A stretch of 64,000 nt of DNA from Nitrosomonas cryotolerans ATCC 49181 (GTDB taxonomy: Bacteria > Pseudomonadota > Gammaproteobacteria > Burkholderiales > Nitrosomonadaceae). Positions 46,225 through 58,161 of this stretch are shown piece by piece. Positions within the stretch are counted from its first letter, which is position 1. Every line of letters begins with the position of its first letter. The notes below the pieces were generated by a model, which saw only the letters and a program-made list of their open reading frames with translations, did no database searches and had not been told where the DNA came from. The stretch covers positions 248,001 through 312,000 of the forward strand of contig NZ_FSRO01000001.1 in assembly GCF_900143275.1 (NCBI RefSeq), given 5' to 3'. A program made the position numbers and the translations under genes.

Positions 46225-47775
46225 ATGGCGGCTAAATCATATAAACCATTTGATTGTAATCTTTTGGATAATCTGGGTGTCCCGATCAAAAATCTTGTTG
46301 CCGATAGCCGCATGATAAGGCCAGGGGATACATTTCTTGCTTATGCGGGGGAGAAGTCTGATGCACGTCAGTTTATTCCTCAGGCAATTGCAGCGGGTGC
46401 AAATGCAGTGATATGGGAACGACACAATTTCGTTTGGAATCCGGATTGGAAGTTGCCTGCATTGCCGGTAACGGACTTACAAGCCAAGGCTGGATTAATT
46501 GCTAACCATGTTTATGGTTATCCATCGCAGAAACTATGGCTGGTCGGCATTACGGGAACGAATGGTAAGACATCCTGTAGCCATTGGTATGCGCAGGCCA
46601 TGGCGATATTGCAGAATAAAACCGGTGTGATGGGCACATTGGGTAATGGTTATCCTGACAGGCTTGAGGCAACGATCAATACGACATCCGATGCAATTTT
46701 GTTGCAGCAGAGAATGGCAGAATTTTTACAACAAGATGCGGGGAATGTTGTAATGGAAGTTTCATCGCACGGAATAGTACAGGGTCGTATCAATGGTGTA
46801 ACTTTTGCTGTGGCTGTGCTAACCAATTTATCGCGAGATCATTTAGACTATCATGGAAATATGGATGCTTACGCAGCTGCTAAAGCCCGGTTATTTTTCT
46901 GGCCCGGGCTGAGATATGCGGTGCTTAACCTCGATGATATTTTAGGTGTTGAATTATCTCGACAACTGGCCAGTAAGCCTACAAAGGTTATTGGCTATGG
47001 ATTTAGACAATCAGAAATTGCCGAACGGTATTCTAATAAATTTCAGATGGTACGGGGCTCGAATCTGAGAATGGATATTCATGGTTTGGCGTTCGATGTT
47101 GAGTTCGAAGGCAATAATGGGAGATTAGAAATCGACCTGGTAGGTAAATTTAATGCGTCAAATTTACTGGCTGTGTTGGCTGTCATGCTGGCAAGCGGAA
47201 TCAGATTTTCAGATAGCATTCAAGCCTTGCAGCAGGTGCGTCCAATACCTGGACGGATGGAGAAGCTGGGTGGGGTTGGTCAGCCAGTAGTGATTGTTGA
47301 TTATGCGCATACACCGGATGCCTTGGAAAAAGTACTGACCGCATTGCGTGAGATTATGCACCTTTCCGAACGAAGGCCGACATCTGTAACCCTGAATGCT
47401 AAATTATTTTGTGTATTTGGTTGTGGCGGAGAGCGGGATCAGGGTAAGCGTAAACTGGCAGGTGAAGTTACCACCCGTCTTGCAGATGAGGTCATTATCA
47501 CGAGCGATAATCCCCGTTGTGAAGATGCGCGCGTTATTATCGATGACATTGTTGCAGGCGTTATTCCAGGTGTGAACTATTATGTCGAGGAAAACAGGGC
47601 ATTAGCTATTTACCAGGCTATTTATAGTGCCCGTAAGGGAGATGTCGTACTGATTGCAGGTAAAGGACACGAGATGTATCAGGAAGTTAATGGACGCAAG
47701 TTGCCATTCAGTGACAGTCAGATTGCGTTGCAGGTACTTCAGGATTTGGCTAATGGGGCACAGGTGCCAGCATGA
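46225..47775 (+). CDS. murE: UDP-MurNAc-Ala-Glu:meso-DAP ligase
   Basis: MurE adds meso-diaminopimelate to UDP-MurNAc-dipeptide in the cytoplasm. The ATP-binding GITGTNGKTSCSHW, the Mur ligase core histidine region (DYAHTPDALEKV) and the DNPR motif (TSDNPRCEDA, near residue 430), which selects meso-DAP, are all visible. The ATG at 46225 (516 residues) is preferred with GAGGGG upstream; GTG at 46213 overlapping the ftsI stop is the alternative (520 residues). It overlaps murF by ATGA. Confidence 0.95.
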   Translation: MAAKSYKPFDCNLLDNLGVPIKNLVADSRMIRPGDTFLAYAGEKSDARQFIPQAIAAGANAVIWERHNFVWNPDWKLPALPVTDLQAKAGLIANHVYGYPSQKLWLVGITGTNGKTSCSHWYAQAMAILQNKTGVMGTLGNGYPDRLEATINTTSDAILLQQRMAEFLQQDAGNVVMEVSSHGIVQGRINGVTFAVAVLTNLSRDHLDYHGNMDAYAAAKARLFFWPGLRYAVLNLDDILGVELSRQLASKPTKVIGYGFRQSEIAERYSNKFQMVRGSNLRMDIHGLAFDVEFEGNNGRLEIDLVGKFNASNLLAVLAVMLASGIRFSDSIQALQQVRPIPGRMEKLGGVGQPVVIVDYAHTPDALEKVLTALREIMHLSERRPTSVTLNAKLFCVFGCGGERDQGKRKLAGEVTTRLADEVIITSDNPRCEDARVIIDDIVAGVIPGVNYYVEENRALAIYQAIYSARKGDVVLIAGKGHEMYQEVNGRKLPFSDSQIALQVLQDLANGAQVPA

Positions 47776-49187
47776 TGATGCTAGAGGAAGCGGCACGCGC
47801 GCTGGATGCTGCTTGGTACGGTGAAGATGTGTTATTTACAGATGTCAGTACTGATAGTCGTGCGCTAAAACAAGGTGACTTATTTATTGCGCTTTCGGGA
47901 GAGAATTTTGATGGGCATCAGTTTGTTATTCCTGCTAAAGAAAAGGGCGCAGTAGCAGCCATGGTAAGTCAGAGCGTGGATGCTGCTCATTTGGCATCCA
48001 CAATACCGCTGATAGTGGTTAAAGATACGCGATTGGGTTTGGGGCAATTAGCAGCATATTGGCGTAGAAATTTGATGATGCCTCTGATTGGCGTAACTGG
48101 TAGTAATGGGAAAACGACGGTGAAAGAAATGATTGCATCGATTTTGAAACGGGCTACAAGATGTAATCAGACCAGTGAGGAGGATCGTGAATCTTTTGTA
48201 TTGGCGACGGAAGGAAACCTTAATAATGATATTGGTGTGCCAAAGATGTTGTTGCAATTACGTACGCAGCATCGCTATGCAGTCATTGAAATGGGTATGA
48301 ATCATGCTGGAGAGTTATCTTATTTGACACAAATGGCTAAGCCAGATGTAGCCGTTATCACTAATGCCGGTGCAGCACATATTGAGGGATTAGGATCGAT
48401 TGAAGCAGTAGCCCGTGCTAAGGGTGAGATCTTTTCAGGGTTGGGACAGCAAGGAACGGCTGTTATTAATACTGATGATACATATGCGCCACTATGGCGC
48501 CAGTTTGCAGGTAATAGACGCGTAGTGGATTTTGGTTTGCGTGAACATGCACAAGTGAGCGCATATTATCAGGACGCTTTGTTAGATAACAAGATTACCT
48601 TGAGATTACCTGATGGAATAGTCGATGTCGTATTGCAGGTGTCAGGTGAGCATAACGTCTATAACGCGTTGGCAGCGGCAGCGGCAGCAGTAGGATTAGG
48701 CATAGACAAACAGATAATTGCTGAGGGATTAGCGAGTTTCAGTGGTGTACGGGGGCGTATGCAGAAAAAAAGTTGTCTGCATCATGCCGTGATGATTGAT
48801 GACAGTTATAACGCCAATCCGGAGTCGGTACGTGCTGCCTTGGCTGTATTGGCTGCTGCGCCCGGTAAGAAAATATTGGTACTGGGCGATATGGGTGAGC
48901 TGGGCGAGAGTGCTGTGGATTTACATCGATGTATTGGTAGAGAGGCCTATCTTGCCGGAGTGGATAGGCTGTTAACACTGGGCGAATTGAGTGCGTATAC
49001 AGCTGCTGGATTTGGAGCAGGCGCACAGCACTTCAGCAACATAGATGAGCTGTTGGCTGTAGTTGAATCGCTGCTCACAGCTGATGTCACATTATTGATC
49101 AAAGGATCACGCTTTATGCAAATGGAGCGCGTAGTCAAAAAATTTGAGAGTGAATATTTAATTGCGGATACAAAATGCATGCATTAA
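47772..49187 (+). CDS. murF: UDP-MurNAc-tripeptide:D-Ala-D-Ala ligase
   Basis: MurF adds D-Ala-D-Ala to complete the UDP-MurNAc-pentapeptide. The 471-residue protein shows [19 protein letters not shown], the carbamylated-lysine region NLNNDIGVP, EMGMNHAGE, and IDDSYNANPESVRAAL. It starts at ATG 47772, overlapping the murE stop; ATGs at 47775 and 47778 are further choices. mraY follows after 52 bp. Confidence 0.95.
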   Translation: MMMLEEAARALDAAWYGEDVLFTDVSTDSRALKQGDLFIALSGENFDGHQFVIPAKEKGAVAAMVSQSVDAAHLASTIPLIVVKDTRLGLGQLAAYWRRNLMMPLIGVTGSNGKTTVKEMIASILKRATRCNQTSEEDRESFVLATEGNLNNDIGVPKMLLQLRTQHRYAVIEMGMNHAGELSYLTQMAKPDVAVITNAGAAHIEGLGSIEAVARAKGEIFSGLGQQGTAVINTDDTYAPLWRQFAGNRRVVDFGLREHAQVSAYYQDALLDNKITLRLPDGIVDVVLQVSGEHNVYNALAAAAAAVGLGIDKQIIAEGLASFSGVRGRMQKKSCLHHAVMIDDSYNANPESVRAALAVLAAAPGKKILVLGDMGELGESAVDLHRCIGREAYLAGVDRLLTLGELSAYTAAGFGAGAQHFSNIDELLAVVESLLTADVTLLIKGSRFMQMERVVKKFESEYLIADTKCMH

Positions 49188-49239
49188 CACAATTGGAGCC
49201 TTGGAAGTCGGGGAATAAATTGCTATTACCGGAGTTCTT

Positions 49240-50325
49240 ATGCTGTTAGAACTTTCTCAATGGTTGTCTCAAGATATTCGTGCTTTTAATGTATTCAATT
49301 ATATTACATTACGTACTATGCTGGCATCATTGACAGCGCTGGCTATTTCATTTGTTATTGGCCCAATTATGATACGCAAGCTTACAGCTTATAAAATTGG
49401 CCAATCAGTGCGTGATGATGGACCTCGTAGCCATCTTGTTAAAGCGGGTACACCTACGATGGGTGGGGCATTGATACTCGTATCCATCGTGATTACGACA
49501 TTACTTTGGGCGGATTGGAGCAATCGCTATATTTGGGTAGTATTGCTGACTACAGTAGGCTTTGGTGTGATTGGCTGGATCGATGATTATCGAAAAGTGG
49601 TTTATCGTAATCCGAAAGGACTGTCAGCGGGTGCGAAGTTATTTTGGCAGTCAGTAATTGCCCTGATCGTTGCACTGTATCTGGCTTCAACAGCTGAATT
49701 ACCCGCGCAGACAGAGATGATTGTACCTTTTTTCAAGGAGGTGGCGATTTCGTTGGGTATTCCTGGTTTTATGATACTGACTTATTTTGTCATTGTCGGA
49801 ACCAGTAACGCGGTTAATTTGACTGACGGGCTGGATGGGCTTGCCATTATGCCAACGGTCATGATTAGTGGTGCATTAGCTATTTTCGCTTATGTAACAG
49901 GTCATGTTGTTTTTGCGAAATATCTTGGTATTCCTTATATTCCGCATACTGGTGAATTGTCCGTGTTTTGTGGTGCTTTGGCGGGTGCGGGACTTGCTTT
50001 CTTGTGGTTTAACACTTATCCGGCAGAAGTTTTCATGGGCGATGTGGGCGCACTTGCTTTGGGCGCAGCGTTGGGAGTAGTGACGGTCATTGTGCGTCAA
50101 GAGATCGTTTTGCTCATCATGGGGGGGGTATTTGTTATAGAAACATTATCCGTAATGCTGCAAGTGGCATCCTTTAAACTGGTGGGCAGGCGTATTTTCC
50201 GAATGGCGCCATTACACCATCATTACGAATTAAAAGGCTGGAAGGAAAATCAGGTAGTGGTGAGATTCTGGATTATTACGCTCATACTGGTGCTGTTTGG
50301 ACTGTCTACATTAAAATTAAGATGA
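49240..50325 (+). CDS. mraY: Phospho-MurNAc-pentapeptide translocase
   Basis: MraY transfers phospho-MurNAc-pentapeptide to undecaprenyl phosphate at the cytoplasmic face of the membrane, giving lipid I. The 361-residue length and ten-helix polytopic profile are normal. Signatures include [20 protein letters not shown], the [10 protein letters not shown] aspartate motif, the [13 protein letters not shown] motif and the [13 protein letters not shown] loop. The murD start overlaps its stop (ATGA). Confidence 0.97.
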   Translation: MLLELSQWLSQDIRAFNVFNYITLRTMLASLTALAISFVIGPIMIRKLTAYKIGQSVRDDGPRSHLVKAGTPTMGGALILVSIVITTLLWADWSNRYIWVVLLTTVGFGVIGWIDDYRKVVYRNPKGLSAGAKLFWQSVIALIVALYLASTAELPAQTEMIVPFFKEVAISLGIPGFMILTYFVIVGTSNAVNLTDGLDGLAIMPTVMISGALAIFAYVTGHVVFAKYLGIPYIPHTGELSVFCGALAGAGLAFLWFNTYPAEVFMGDVGALALGAALGVVTVIVRQEIVLLIMGGVFVIETLSVMLQVASFKLVGRRIFRMAPLHHHYELKGWKENQVVVRFWIITLILVLFGLSTLKLR

Positions 50326-51737
50326 ACTTACAAGATAGAATGGTACTGGTTTTAGGAATGGGTGAAACGGGGTTGTCTATAGCCAAATGGCTGTCACGTA
50401 TGGGTGCAAAAATACGTGTGGCGGATAGTCGAATGGATCCTCCAGGCTGGGATGCGCTGATGCAGGCTATTCCCGCTGTACAGCTATATAAGGGTAAATT
50501 TGAAAAAGAAATTTTTGATGGTGTAGAGACAGTTGCAATTAGCCCTGGCGTGTCATTGGCAGAACCTTTTGTACAGCAGGCAAAAGCACAAGGTATCCCC
50601 GTGCTCGGGGACGTGGAGCTTTTTGCTTTGGCATTTGAACACATGGATGTTCCCAGACCTAAAATTTTGGCTATTACTGGTTCTAATGGTAAAACGACGG
50701 TGACAGCCATGGTCGGCGCAATGCTGAAGAAATCGGGATGGGATGTGGAGGTAGCGGGGAATATTGGCCCAGCCGTATTGAATGCGTTAATGAGACGTAT
50801 GGACTCAGGAAAATTACCGCAGTCATGGGTCCTGGAGGTATCCAGTTTTCAGTTGGAAACGACTCAGCACCTGAATGCGGATGTGGCAACCGTACTTAAT
50901 CTTAGTGAAGACCACTTGGATCGCTATGTGAATATGCACGATTATGTTGCTGCCAAGGAAAGAATATTTATGCATCAGGTCAACGGAGCGGGTATACAGG
51001 TTTTGAATCGGGATGATCCAGCTGTATCTGCCATGGCGTTAGCAGGGAAGCAACATATTACTTTTGGTTTAGATGTGCCAGAGACAGATACTGATTTCGG
51101 TATATTGCGTGATGGAGGTGATATATGGTTGATGCAAGGTAAGATGCAGCTAATGAAAGCATCGGAGCTACTTGTCAATGGATTGCATAATGTGGCTAAC
51201 GCATTGGCTGCATTAGCGCTATGTCGTGCCATCGAATTACCCATTAAGCCATTGTTATTGGCATTGCGTGAATTTAGAGGGTTGCCGCACCGGGTTGAGA
51301 AGGTGGCGGCATTCAATGGTGTGACATTCTACGATGATTCAAAAAGTACAAATGTAGGCGCCACGGTTGCAGCCCTGGGTGGAATGCAGAAAAACGTGAT
51401 CTTAATTGCGGGTGGTGATGGCAAGGGTCAGGATTTCTCTGTTCTGAGGCAACCGATTATGGAGTGCGCACGCGCAGTGGTGCTGATTGGACGAGATGCA
51501 AAAAAGATTGCTGTAGCCATAGATGGCTGTGGTGTCCCCTTGCATTTTGCAATGACAATGGAGGAAGCCATGCAGAAAAGTTTCTTGCTGGCGCAAACGG
51601 GTGATATCGTATTGCTGTCACCTGCCTGCGCCAGTTTGGACATGTTCAGGAATTATATTCATCGGGCGGAAGCATTTGTTGGCGCAGTGAAGGAAATCGA
51701 AGCGAAATTCTTTAGTTTCGGTCAGAAAAGGCATTAG
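50322..51737 (+). CDS. murD: UDP-MurNAc-L-Ala:D-Glu ligase
   Basis: MurD adds D-glutamate to UDP-MurNAc-L-Ala. The protein is 471 residues, with an N-terminal Rossmann-like UDP-binding start ([18 protein letters not shown]), ATP loop [23 protein letters not shown], and C-terminal [17 protein letters not shown]. It overlaps mraY by ATGA and is followed by ftsW after 3 bp. Confidence 0.96.
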   Translation: MNLQDRMVLVLGMGETGLSIAKWLSRMGAKIRVADSRMDPPGWDALMQAIPAVQLYKGKFEKEIFDGVETVAISPGVSLAEPFVQQAKAQGIPVLGDVELFALAFEHMDVPRPKILAITGSNGKTTVTAMVGAMLKKSGWDVEVAGNIGPAVLNALMRRMDSGKLPQSWVLEVSSFQLETTQHLNADVATVLNLSEDHLDRYVNMHDYVAAKERIFMHQVNGAGIQVLNRDDPAVSAMALAGKQHITFGLDVPETDTDFGILRDGGDIWLMQGKMQLMKASELLVNGLHNVANALAALALCRAIELPIKPLLLALREFRGLPHRVEKVAAFNGVTFYDDSKSTNVGATVAALGGMQKNVILIAGGDGKGQDFSVLRQPIMECARAVVLIGRDAKKIAVAIDGCGVPLHFAMTMEEAMQKSFLLAQTGDIVLLSPACASLDMFRNYIHRAEAFVGAVKEIEAKFFSFGQKRH

Positions 51738-51740
51738 CCG

Positions 51741-52901
51741 ATGGCTCATCAGACGCATACTCAATATCCAAAGATTCTATCAGAGCTTGATCAGGCTTTG
51801 GTTTGGTCAGTCCTACTCTTGCTGAGTTTGGGATTGGTAATGGTTTATTCCGCATCTATTGCAATTGCTGAAGCAAAGTATGGCGTCGATAGCGCTGGGC
51901 ATTATTTATTACGACATGGCGCCTATCTTACTATCGGCTTACTGTCAGGCTTTATTGTGTTCCAAATACCCATGTACCTATGGCAGAAGTATGCCATTCA
52001 TCTATTTTTTCTGAGCATTCTGCTGTTAATATTAGTCTTGATTCCAGGAATAGGTCGTGAAGTCAATGGTAGTCAGCGTTGGATATCCTTATTTGTTGTG
52101 AATTTGCAACCATCTGAATTTACTAAATTATTCATAATAATGTACGCTGCGGATTATGTCGTGCGCAAGACTGAGTATTTGAATAGTTTTAGTAAAGGCT
52201 TCCTACCCATACTTTTTGCTTTGTCCATAGTGGGGTTTCTGCTTTTGCTTGAACCAGATTTTGGTGCATTTGTTGTTGTGATAGCCCTCGCGATGGCTAT
52301 TCTATTTTTGGGTGGCATGAGTTTAAAGATTTTTGTGGGGTTAATTAGCTTTTTAGCGATTGGCTTATTCGTTTTGATCCAGAGTGCATCTTATCGTATG
52401 GATCGAATTATCGCATTTATGGATCCATGGGCTGACCCTTTTGGAAAAGGGTATCAACTCAGTCATGCATTAATTGCTTTTGGGCGTGGTGAGTGGTTGG
52501 GCGTGGGTTTGGGCGGCAGTGTTGAAAAATTATTTTATTTACCTGAGGCGCATACTGATTTTTTATTGGCAGTTCTTGCAGAAGAATTAGGTTTTGTGGG
52601 TGTGGCAACCGTTATTGGCTTATTCATATGGCTGGTGCTGCGTACATTTGTGATTGGTCGGCAAGCCACTAAACTGGAATGTCATTTTTCAGCATTGGTA
52701 GCGCAGGGCATTGGGATTTGGATAGGCATACAAGCGTTAATCAATATGGGAGTAAACATGGGTGTATTACCGACTAAGGGGTTGACATTACCTTTGATGA
52801 GCTTTGGCGGTAGTAGCATCACGGCTAATTGTATTGCACTCGCCGTGCTGCTGCGCATCGATTGGGAAAATCGTCAGCGTTTAAAGGGGCTGCCCATTTG
52901 A
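51741..52901 (+). CDS. ftsW: Septal peptidoglycan glycosyltransferase FtsW (SEDS family)
   Basis: A 386-residue SEDS-family membrane protein that polymerises lipid II at the septum with FtsI. About ten membrane helices are visible. Characteristic parts are GLVMVYSAS at the start, the QPSEFTKL segment in the first extracellular region, the catalytic Asp region in [19 protein letters not shown], and the C-terminal [10 protein letters not shown] motif. It starts 3 bp after murD. Confidence 0.95.
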   Translation: MAHQTHTQYPKILSELDQALVWSVLLLLSLGLVMVYSASIAIAEAKYGVDSAGHYLLRHGAYLTIGLLSGFIVFQIPMYLWQKYAIHLFFLSILLLILVLIPGIGREVNGSQRWISLFVVNLQPSEFTKLFIIMYAADYVVRKTEYLNSFSKGFLPILFALSIVGFLLLLEPDFGAFVVVIALAMAILFLGGMSLKIFVGLISFLAIGLFVLIQSASYRMDRIIAFMDPWADPFGKGYQLSHALIAFGRGEWLGVGLGGSVEKLFYLPEAHTDFLLAVLAEELGFVGVATVIGLFIWLVLRTFVIGRQATKLECHFSALVAQGIGIWIGIQALINMGVNMGVLPTKGLTLPLMSFGGSSITANCIALAVLLRIDWENRQRLKGLPI

Positions 52902-52938
52902 AACAGATGAAAAGTGATGGTCGAAACATAAGTACTGT

Positions 52939-54018
52939 ATGGTAGTGCGCACTATCTTAATCATGGCGGGGGGAACGGGGGGGCATGTTTTTCCAGGACT
53001 GGCAGTTGCCGATTATTTGAGAGCATTAGGGTGGCGCGTAGTCTGGCTGGGAACAAAAAATGGAATGGAGGCCAGGCTGGTTCCACAATATGGGTATGAC
53101 ATTCGACTCATTAATTTCTCGGGTTTGCGAGGAAAATGTATGGTTACCTGGTTGATGTTACCGCTGCGATTGCTGCGTGCTTTTTGGCAAAGTGGCCAGG
53201 TAATATTTCGGGTACGACCAGACGTTGTATTGGGCATGGGGGGTTATCCTGCCTTTCCTGGTGGGATGATGGCGACGCTGTTGAATAAGCCACTGCTAAT
53301 ACATGAACAGAATTCAATTCCTGGTTTGAGTAATAGAATTCTGGCAAAACTGGCAGATAAGATTTTAGTGGGCTTTCCTGACGTAATGGATGGGGGTGAA
53401 AGTAGGGTCATTTTCTCCGGTAATCCGGTGCGAGATAAAATTGGGCAATTAGAAATACCAGAAAAACGATTTCGTGGACGGGATGGGAAACTAAGATTAC
53501 TGGTTATCGGTGGTAGTCTTGGCGCGCAGGTTCTAAATATGATTGTGCCACAGGCACTGGGGTTAATCCCTGAGAATTTACGGCCATTTGTGATTCATCA
53601 AGCTGGCGCAAGAAACTTGGATGCCTTAAGAAGAAATTATGCCGAGGTGGCCGTAGAAGGGGAGCTGGTCGGTTTTATCGAGGATATGGCACCGCACTAT
53701 GCAACTTGCGATTTAGTATTATGTCGTGCCGGGGCGCTGACGATTTCGGAGTTGGCTGCGGCCGGGATCGCGAGTATTCTGATACCTTTTCCTTTTGCTG
53801 TGGATGATCATCAAACACATAATGCAAAATTCTTGAGTAATCATAACGCAGCAGTGCTGGTGCCTCAGAATCAATTGAATCCACAGGATTTGATGGAATT
53901 ATTGTTGGGAATGACCCGAGAAAAGTTATTGGAAATGGCTATTGCAGCACGTAGTTTAGCGAAGCCGGATGCAACTCAACGGGTGGCTGTAGCCTGTATT
54001 GAAATGGCTCGTACATAA
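52939..54018 (+). CDS. murG: UDP-GlcNAc:lipid I GlcNAc transferase
   Basis: MurG, a GT28 glycosyltransferase, converts lipid I to lipid II at the inner membrane face. The 359-residue protein begins with [18 protein letters not shown], the first glycine-rich loop, and has [21 protein letters not shown], and the C-terminal donor-site [15 protein letters not shown]. It lies 37 bp after ftsW. murC starts 1 bp after its stop. Confidence 0.96.
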   Translation: MVVRTILIMAGGTGGHVFPGLAVADYLRALGWRVVWLGTKNGMEARLVPQYGYDIRLINFSGLRGKCMVTWLMLPLRLLRAFWQSGQVIFRVRPDVVLGMGGYPAFPGGMMATLLNKPLLIHEQNSIPGLSNRILAKLADKILVGFPDVMDGGESRVIFSGNPVRDKIGQLEIPEKRFRGRDGKLRLLVIGGSLGAQVLNMIVPQALGLIPENLRPFVIHQAGARNLDALRRNYAEVAVEGELVGFIEDMAPHYATCDLVLCRAGALTISELAAAGIASILIPFPFAVDDHQTHNAKFLSNHNAAVLVPQNQLNPQDLMELLLGMTREKLLEMAIAARSLAKPDATQRVAVACIEMART

Positions 54019-54019
54019 A

Positions 54020-55438
54020 ATGAAACACAAAGTCAAACATGTCCATTTTGTGGGTATTGGTGGCGCTGGTATGAGTGGTATTGCTGAGGTTTTGTTGAAT
54101 TTAGGTTACCAGATAAGTGGCTCCGATTTATCTGACAATCATGCGACACGTCGTTTGAGAAACCTGGGTGCGGTAGTGCATATTGGTCATGAAAGCAGCC
54201 AGATAGCGTCCGCAGACGCAGTGGTCACATCGACTGCTGTGAAGCCAGAGAATCCGGAGATTATAGCAGCACGTAAAAACAATATTCCGGTTGTACCACG
54301 CGCCCTTATGTTGGCGGAGTTACTTAGGTTGCGTCGTGGAATCGCAATAGCCGGCACGCATGGCAAAACGACGACGACCAGTCTAATCGCAAGTATTCTG
54401 GCCGAGGCCAATATGGATCCCACATTTGTTATTGGTGGCAGGCTGGAGGCGGCGGGTTGTCATGCCAAACTGGGCAGCGGAGAATTCATTGTGGTTGAAG
54501 CTGATGAATCCGATGCATCATTTCTTTATTTGCAACCGGTACTTACGGTAGTGACTAATATAGATATCGATCATATGGATACTTATGGTCATGATTTCGA
54601 TCGGTTAAGGCAGACATTTGTAGAGTTTATTCAGCATTTACCTTTTTATGGTATGGCTGTACTGTGCATAGATGATGCCAATATATGTGAGATTATGCCC
54701 GCTATTACTAAGCCAATTACGACGTATGGATTATCAAATAACGCGCAGATTCGTGCTATTGATATTAATCACTGTGGCAGCAGGATGAGCTTTTCTGCGC
54801 TGATTGGGATAAATGGTAAGACTCGTAAACTCGCTATCTCACTTAATTTGCCCGGATTACATAATATACAGAATGCGCTTGCTGCAATTGCGGTGGCGAA
54901 CGAAATTGGCGTGCCAGATACAGCCATAATCAAGGCATTATCTGAATTTAAGGGTGTAGAAAGACGTTTTCAGCATTATGGCGAAATTAAGTTATCCGAC
55001 AAAAACAAAATTACGCTAATTGATGACTATGGTCATCATCCGACGGAAGTAGCTGCAACCATCGCCGCTGCACGAGGCGCTTTTCCAAACCGTCGTTTGA
55101 TGCTGGTGTTTCAGCCACATCGTTACACGCGGACCCGTGATATATTTGAGGATTTTGTCAAGGTTCTAACTAAGGCTGATATCTTGCTTTTAACAGAGGT
55201 TTATTCTGCAGGGGAAGAACCTATACTGGCTGCTGACAGTAAATCTCTGGCACGCGCAATCAGGGTGCAGGGAAAAATGGAGCCAATTTATGTGAATAAT
55301 GTGGATGATCTATCTGCGACCATAACCCGTATAGCGCGGGACGGTGATGTAATTTTAATTATGGGAGCGGGTTCGATATCGAAAGTAGCGCCTGATATCG
55401 CACAAAAAGAGCAAAAGTTCACGATAATGCACGGATAA
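54020..55438 (+). CDS. murC: UDP-MurNAc:L-Ala ligase
   Basis: MurC adds L-alanine to UDP-MurNAc, the first peptide step. From the ATG at 54020 it has 472 residues (a TTG at 53999 inside murG would extend it by seven). Signatures are [47 protein letters not shown], and the C-terminal [14 protein letters not shown] and FQPHRYTRT. It ends 54 bp before murB. Confidence 0.96.
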   Translation: MKHKVKHVHFVGIGGAGMSGIAEVLLNLGYQISGSDLSDNHATRRLRNLGAVVHIGHESSQIASADAVVTSTAVKPENPEIIAARKNNIPVVPRALMLAELLRLRRGIAIAGTHGKTTTTSLIASILAEANMDPTFVIGGRLEAAGCHAKLGSGEFIVVEADESDASFLYLQPVLTVVTNIDIDHMDTYGHDFDRLRQTFVEFIQHLPFYGMAVLCIDDANICEIMPAITKPITTYGLSNNAQIRAIDINHCGSRMSFSALIGINGKTRKLAISLNLPGLHNIQNALAAIAVANEIGVPDTAIIKALSEFKGVERRFQHYGEIKLSDKNKITLIDDYGHHPTEVAATIAAARGAFPNRRLMLVFQPHRYTRTRDIFEDFVKVLTKADILLLTEVYSAGEEPILAADSKSLARAIRVQGKMEPIYVNNVDDLSATITRIARDGDVILIMGAGSISKVAPDIAQKEQKFTIMHG

Positions 55439-55492
55439 ATAGACGAGCAGTTTTTTAACGATATTACTGACTATATAGCTTAGTATATATGT

Positions 55493-56461
55493 ATGAGACT
55501 GCCGGAAGCAGATAAATTGATGAGTGGATTAAGAATGCCTGCGTTGCGTGGGGAGCTGCGCCGGAATGAGCCAATGAGTAAACATACATCCTGGCGTGTT
55601 GGCGGCGAAGCCGAGCGATTTTATGTGCCCGCAGATCTGGCTGATTTTGCTGACTTATTACGTGATTTACCACAGAGTGAGCCCGTATATCTGGTGGGAT
55701 TGGGAAGCAATCTATTGGTGCGTGATGGTGGTTTGCGAGGTACTGTCGTGACAGTGCATGCGCGATTAGGTAACTTGCAGCTGCTGCAACAGGATACATC
55801 AAGTAGTTTAATCTATGCAGGTGCGGGAGTAGCTTGCGCTAAGGTGGCACGGTTTGCGGCATCATACAATTTATCGGGCGCTGAATTCCTGGCGGGTATT
55901 CCAGGTACGGTGGGTGGAGCGATGGCGATGAATGCGGGTTGTTATGATAGTGAGATATGGGATATTACTTGTATGTCCCAGGTTATTGATAGGACAGGTA
56001 AAATATTTATTCGGCAGTCTGATGAGTATGAAATAGGCTATCGCCATGTGGCATTAAGAACTGTTCTTCCAATTGTTTCTAATTCGGAGTGGTTTGTAGG
56101 CGGATATTTCAGATTAAAACAGGGAAATCAAGCGATATCACGTGAGAAGATTAAAAAATTGTTGGCGATGCGTATGAGTAGTCAGCCGCTTAATTTGCCA
56201 AGTGCGGGCTCCGTCTTTCGTAATCCGCCAGGAGATTATGCGGCGCGCCTAATTGAGTGCTGTGGCCTGAAAGGTTCTCGCGTGGGTGGTGCAATGATTG
56301 CTTTCAAACATGCGAATTTTATCGTTAATACTGGCCATGCAACAGCAACTGATATCGAATTGTTGATAGCAATGATACGAGACACTGTTGAAAAGGAAAC
56401 GGGTATTAAGTTAATTCAAGAAGTGCGTGTCATCGGTGATGCCAGGAGCAGTATACAGTGA
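55493..56461 (+). CDS. murB: UDP-N-acetylenolpyruvoylglucosamine reductase
   Basis: MurB is the FAD-dependent reductase giving UDP-MurNAc from enolpyruvyl-UDP-GlcNAc. The 322-residue protein has [28 protein letters not shown] (FAD site), [18 protein letters not shown] and [17 protein letters not shown]. The start could also be at the ATG at 55520 or 55535. Its stop overlaps the ddl GTG start. Confidence 0.95.
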   Translation: MRLPEADKLMSGLRMPALRGELRRNEPMSKHTSWRVGGEAERFYVPADLADFADLLRDLPQSEPVYLVGLGSNLLVRDGGLRGTVVTVHARLGNLQLLQQDTSSSLIYAGAGVACAKVARFAASYNLSGAEFLAGIPGTVGGAMAMNAGCYDSEIWDITCMSQVIDRTGKIFIRQSDEYEIGYRHVALRTVLPIVSNSEWFVGGYFRLKQGNQAISREKIKKLLAMRMSSQPLNLPSAGSVFRNPPGDYAARLIECCGLKGSRVGGAMIAFKHANFIVNTGHATATDIELLIAMIRDTVEKETGIKLIQEVRVIGDARSSIQ

Positions 56462-57375
56462 CCAATTACGATTTTGGGAAAGTTGCGGTGCTGTTGGGAG
56501 GGCGTTCTGCCGAACGTGAAATTTCGCTCAAAAGTGGACATGCCGTACTCAAGGCACTTCGTAGTCGTGGCGTAGATGCCCATCCATTTGACCCTGCTGA
56601 GCATGCGATGGAGGTATTGTTGCATGAAGCGTTTGATGTAGCGTATATATCGCTGCATGGACGTTACGGGGAGGATGGGACCGTGCAGGGGGCGTTAGAA
56701 CTGATGGGACTTCCCTATACAGGAAGTGGTGTTCTGGCCAGCGCATTGGCGATGGATAAATGGCGCACCAAACTGTTATGGCAGGCAGCAGGGGTTAATT
56801 CCCCCCGCTATGTTGTATTGAATGCACAAAGTGACTTCGATGAGGTTATCAGAATACTGGGTCTGCCGCTCATTGTTAAACCATCGCGTGAAGGATCAAC
56901 AATTGGTTTAAGTAAGGTCAACAATGAAAAAGATTTGTTTGCTGCATATCAATTGGCTGCAAAACATGATGCGCTTGTACTGGCAGAAGAATTTGTTGAA
57001 GGTGTGGAACTAACCGTCGCTATTCTGGGAGAAACGCCGTTGCCGTTAGTACGAATAGAAATTGCGGGTGAGTTGTACGACTACGAGGCTAAGTATTTTT
57101 CTGATGAGACGCGTTATTTTTGCCCAAGTGGTTTGCCTGATGAGGAGGCGCGCACCATACAGTCTCAAGCATTATGGGCACATAAAGTTTTGGGATGTGA
57201 AGGATGGGGAAGAGTAGATTTAATACTGGACGAATCCGGTAAGTCTTATTTTCTAGAAGCAAATACTTCTCCTGGCATGACTAATCATAGTTTGGTGCCA
57301 ATGGCGGCTGAAACGGCAGGTATATCATTTGAAGATCTGGTAATAAAAATCTTGACATTATCTTATGTGGGATAA
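56458..57375 (+). CDS. ddl: D-alanine--D-alanine ligase
   Basis: Ddl makes the D-Ala-D-Ala dipeptide used by MurF. The 305-residue ATP-grasp protein has [47 protein letters not shown] and the C-terminal [17 protein letters not shown]. It uses a GTG start at 56458 that overlaps the murB stop. Its end overlaps ftsQ by 11 bp. Confidence 0.95.
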   Translation: MTNYDFGKVAVLLGGRSAEREISLKSGHAVLKALRSRGVDAHPFDPAEHAMEVLLHEAFDVAYISLHGRYGEDGTVQGALELMGLPYTGSGVLASALAMDKWRTKLLWQAAGVNSPRYVVLNAQSDFDEVIRILGLPLIVKPSREGSTIGLSKVNNEKDLFAAYQLAAKHDALVLAEEFVEGVELTVAILGETPLPLVRIEIAGELYDYEAKYFSDETRYFCPSGLPDEEARTIQSQALWAHKVLGCEGWGRVDLILDESGKSYFLEANTSPGMTNHSLVPMAAETAGISFEDLVIKILTLSYVG

Positions 57376-58141
57376 TTATAACCTGCTGAATTTAATATCA
57401 AATACACTATTAACACTAGTGATATTTGCGGTTCTGTATATCGTTAGTATGCGGGTGATAGAGCCGCCGTTATTTTTGCTTAGGGAAATTAGTATCATAG
57501 GCGTTAGTGAGGCGGATTCAGGTGAAAGCAAATTGCAGCATGTGACACGGGAACAGATTGAACAAATCGTACGAAATGAAATTACAGGCAGTTATTTTAC
57601 AATTGATCTGGCGATAATTCATCAGGCATTTATAAAATTGCCGTGGGTGCGCACTGTACAAGTACACAGGGATTGGCCATCTGGATTGAAAGTGATGCTT
57701 GAAGAACATGTGGTGCTGGCACAATGGGGCAGTAATGCATTAGTAAATACATATGGTGAAGTATTTCGTGCAACAATTGATAAAGAATTACCTGTTTTTA
57801 TCGGGCCAATGGAAGAAAGTTCGCAAGAAATTGCACGACAGTATGCTACTTTTAGTCACTTATTGGAGCCATTGCGGCAACGTATCGCGGAGATTCACTT
57901 GTCACCCCGATATGCTTGGCGTATTCGCTTAGAAACAGGGACTGTATTAGAGTTAGGGCGCGAACAGATGAGAGCGCGATTGGCACGTTATACTGCAGTT
58001 TATGACCAGAGTATTGCAAAGTTAAGTCAGCAAGGGCCTCTGGCTTATCTAGATCTGCGCTATCCAAATGGTTTTGCTGTGCGCATGCCAGAGACAATGC
58101 AATCAGCACCGCGTAAACCTGGCGCAAGGAAAGAAACGTGA
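57365..58141 (+). CDS. ftsQ: Cell division protein FtsQ
   Basis: A 258-residue bitopic divisome protein that scaffolds FtsB and FtsL. It has an N-terminal helix ([20 protein letters not shown]), a POTRA domain ([12 protein letters not shown]...[20 protein letters not shown]) and the FtsQ beta domain. The start at 57365 overlaps the ddl stop, and ftsA starts 20 bp after its end with a GGGGGAGG ribosome binding site. Confidence 0.93.
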   Translation: MWDNYNLLNLISNTLLTLVIFAVLYIVSMRVIEPPLFLLREISIIGVSEADSGESKLQHVTREQIEQIVRNEITGSYFTIDLAIIHQAFIKLPWVRTVQVHRDWPSGLKVMLEEHVVLAQWGSNALVNTYGEVFRATIDKELPVFIGPMEESSQEIARQYATFSHLLEPLRQRIAEIHLSPRYAWRIRLETGTVLELGREQMRARLARYTAVYDQSIAKLSQQGPLAYLDLRYPNGFAVRMPETMQSAPRKPGARKET

Positions 58142-58161
58142 AATCAGGGGGAGGTAACTAG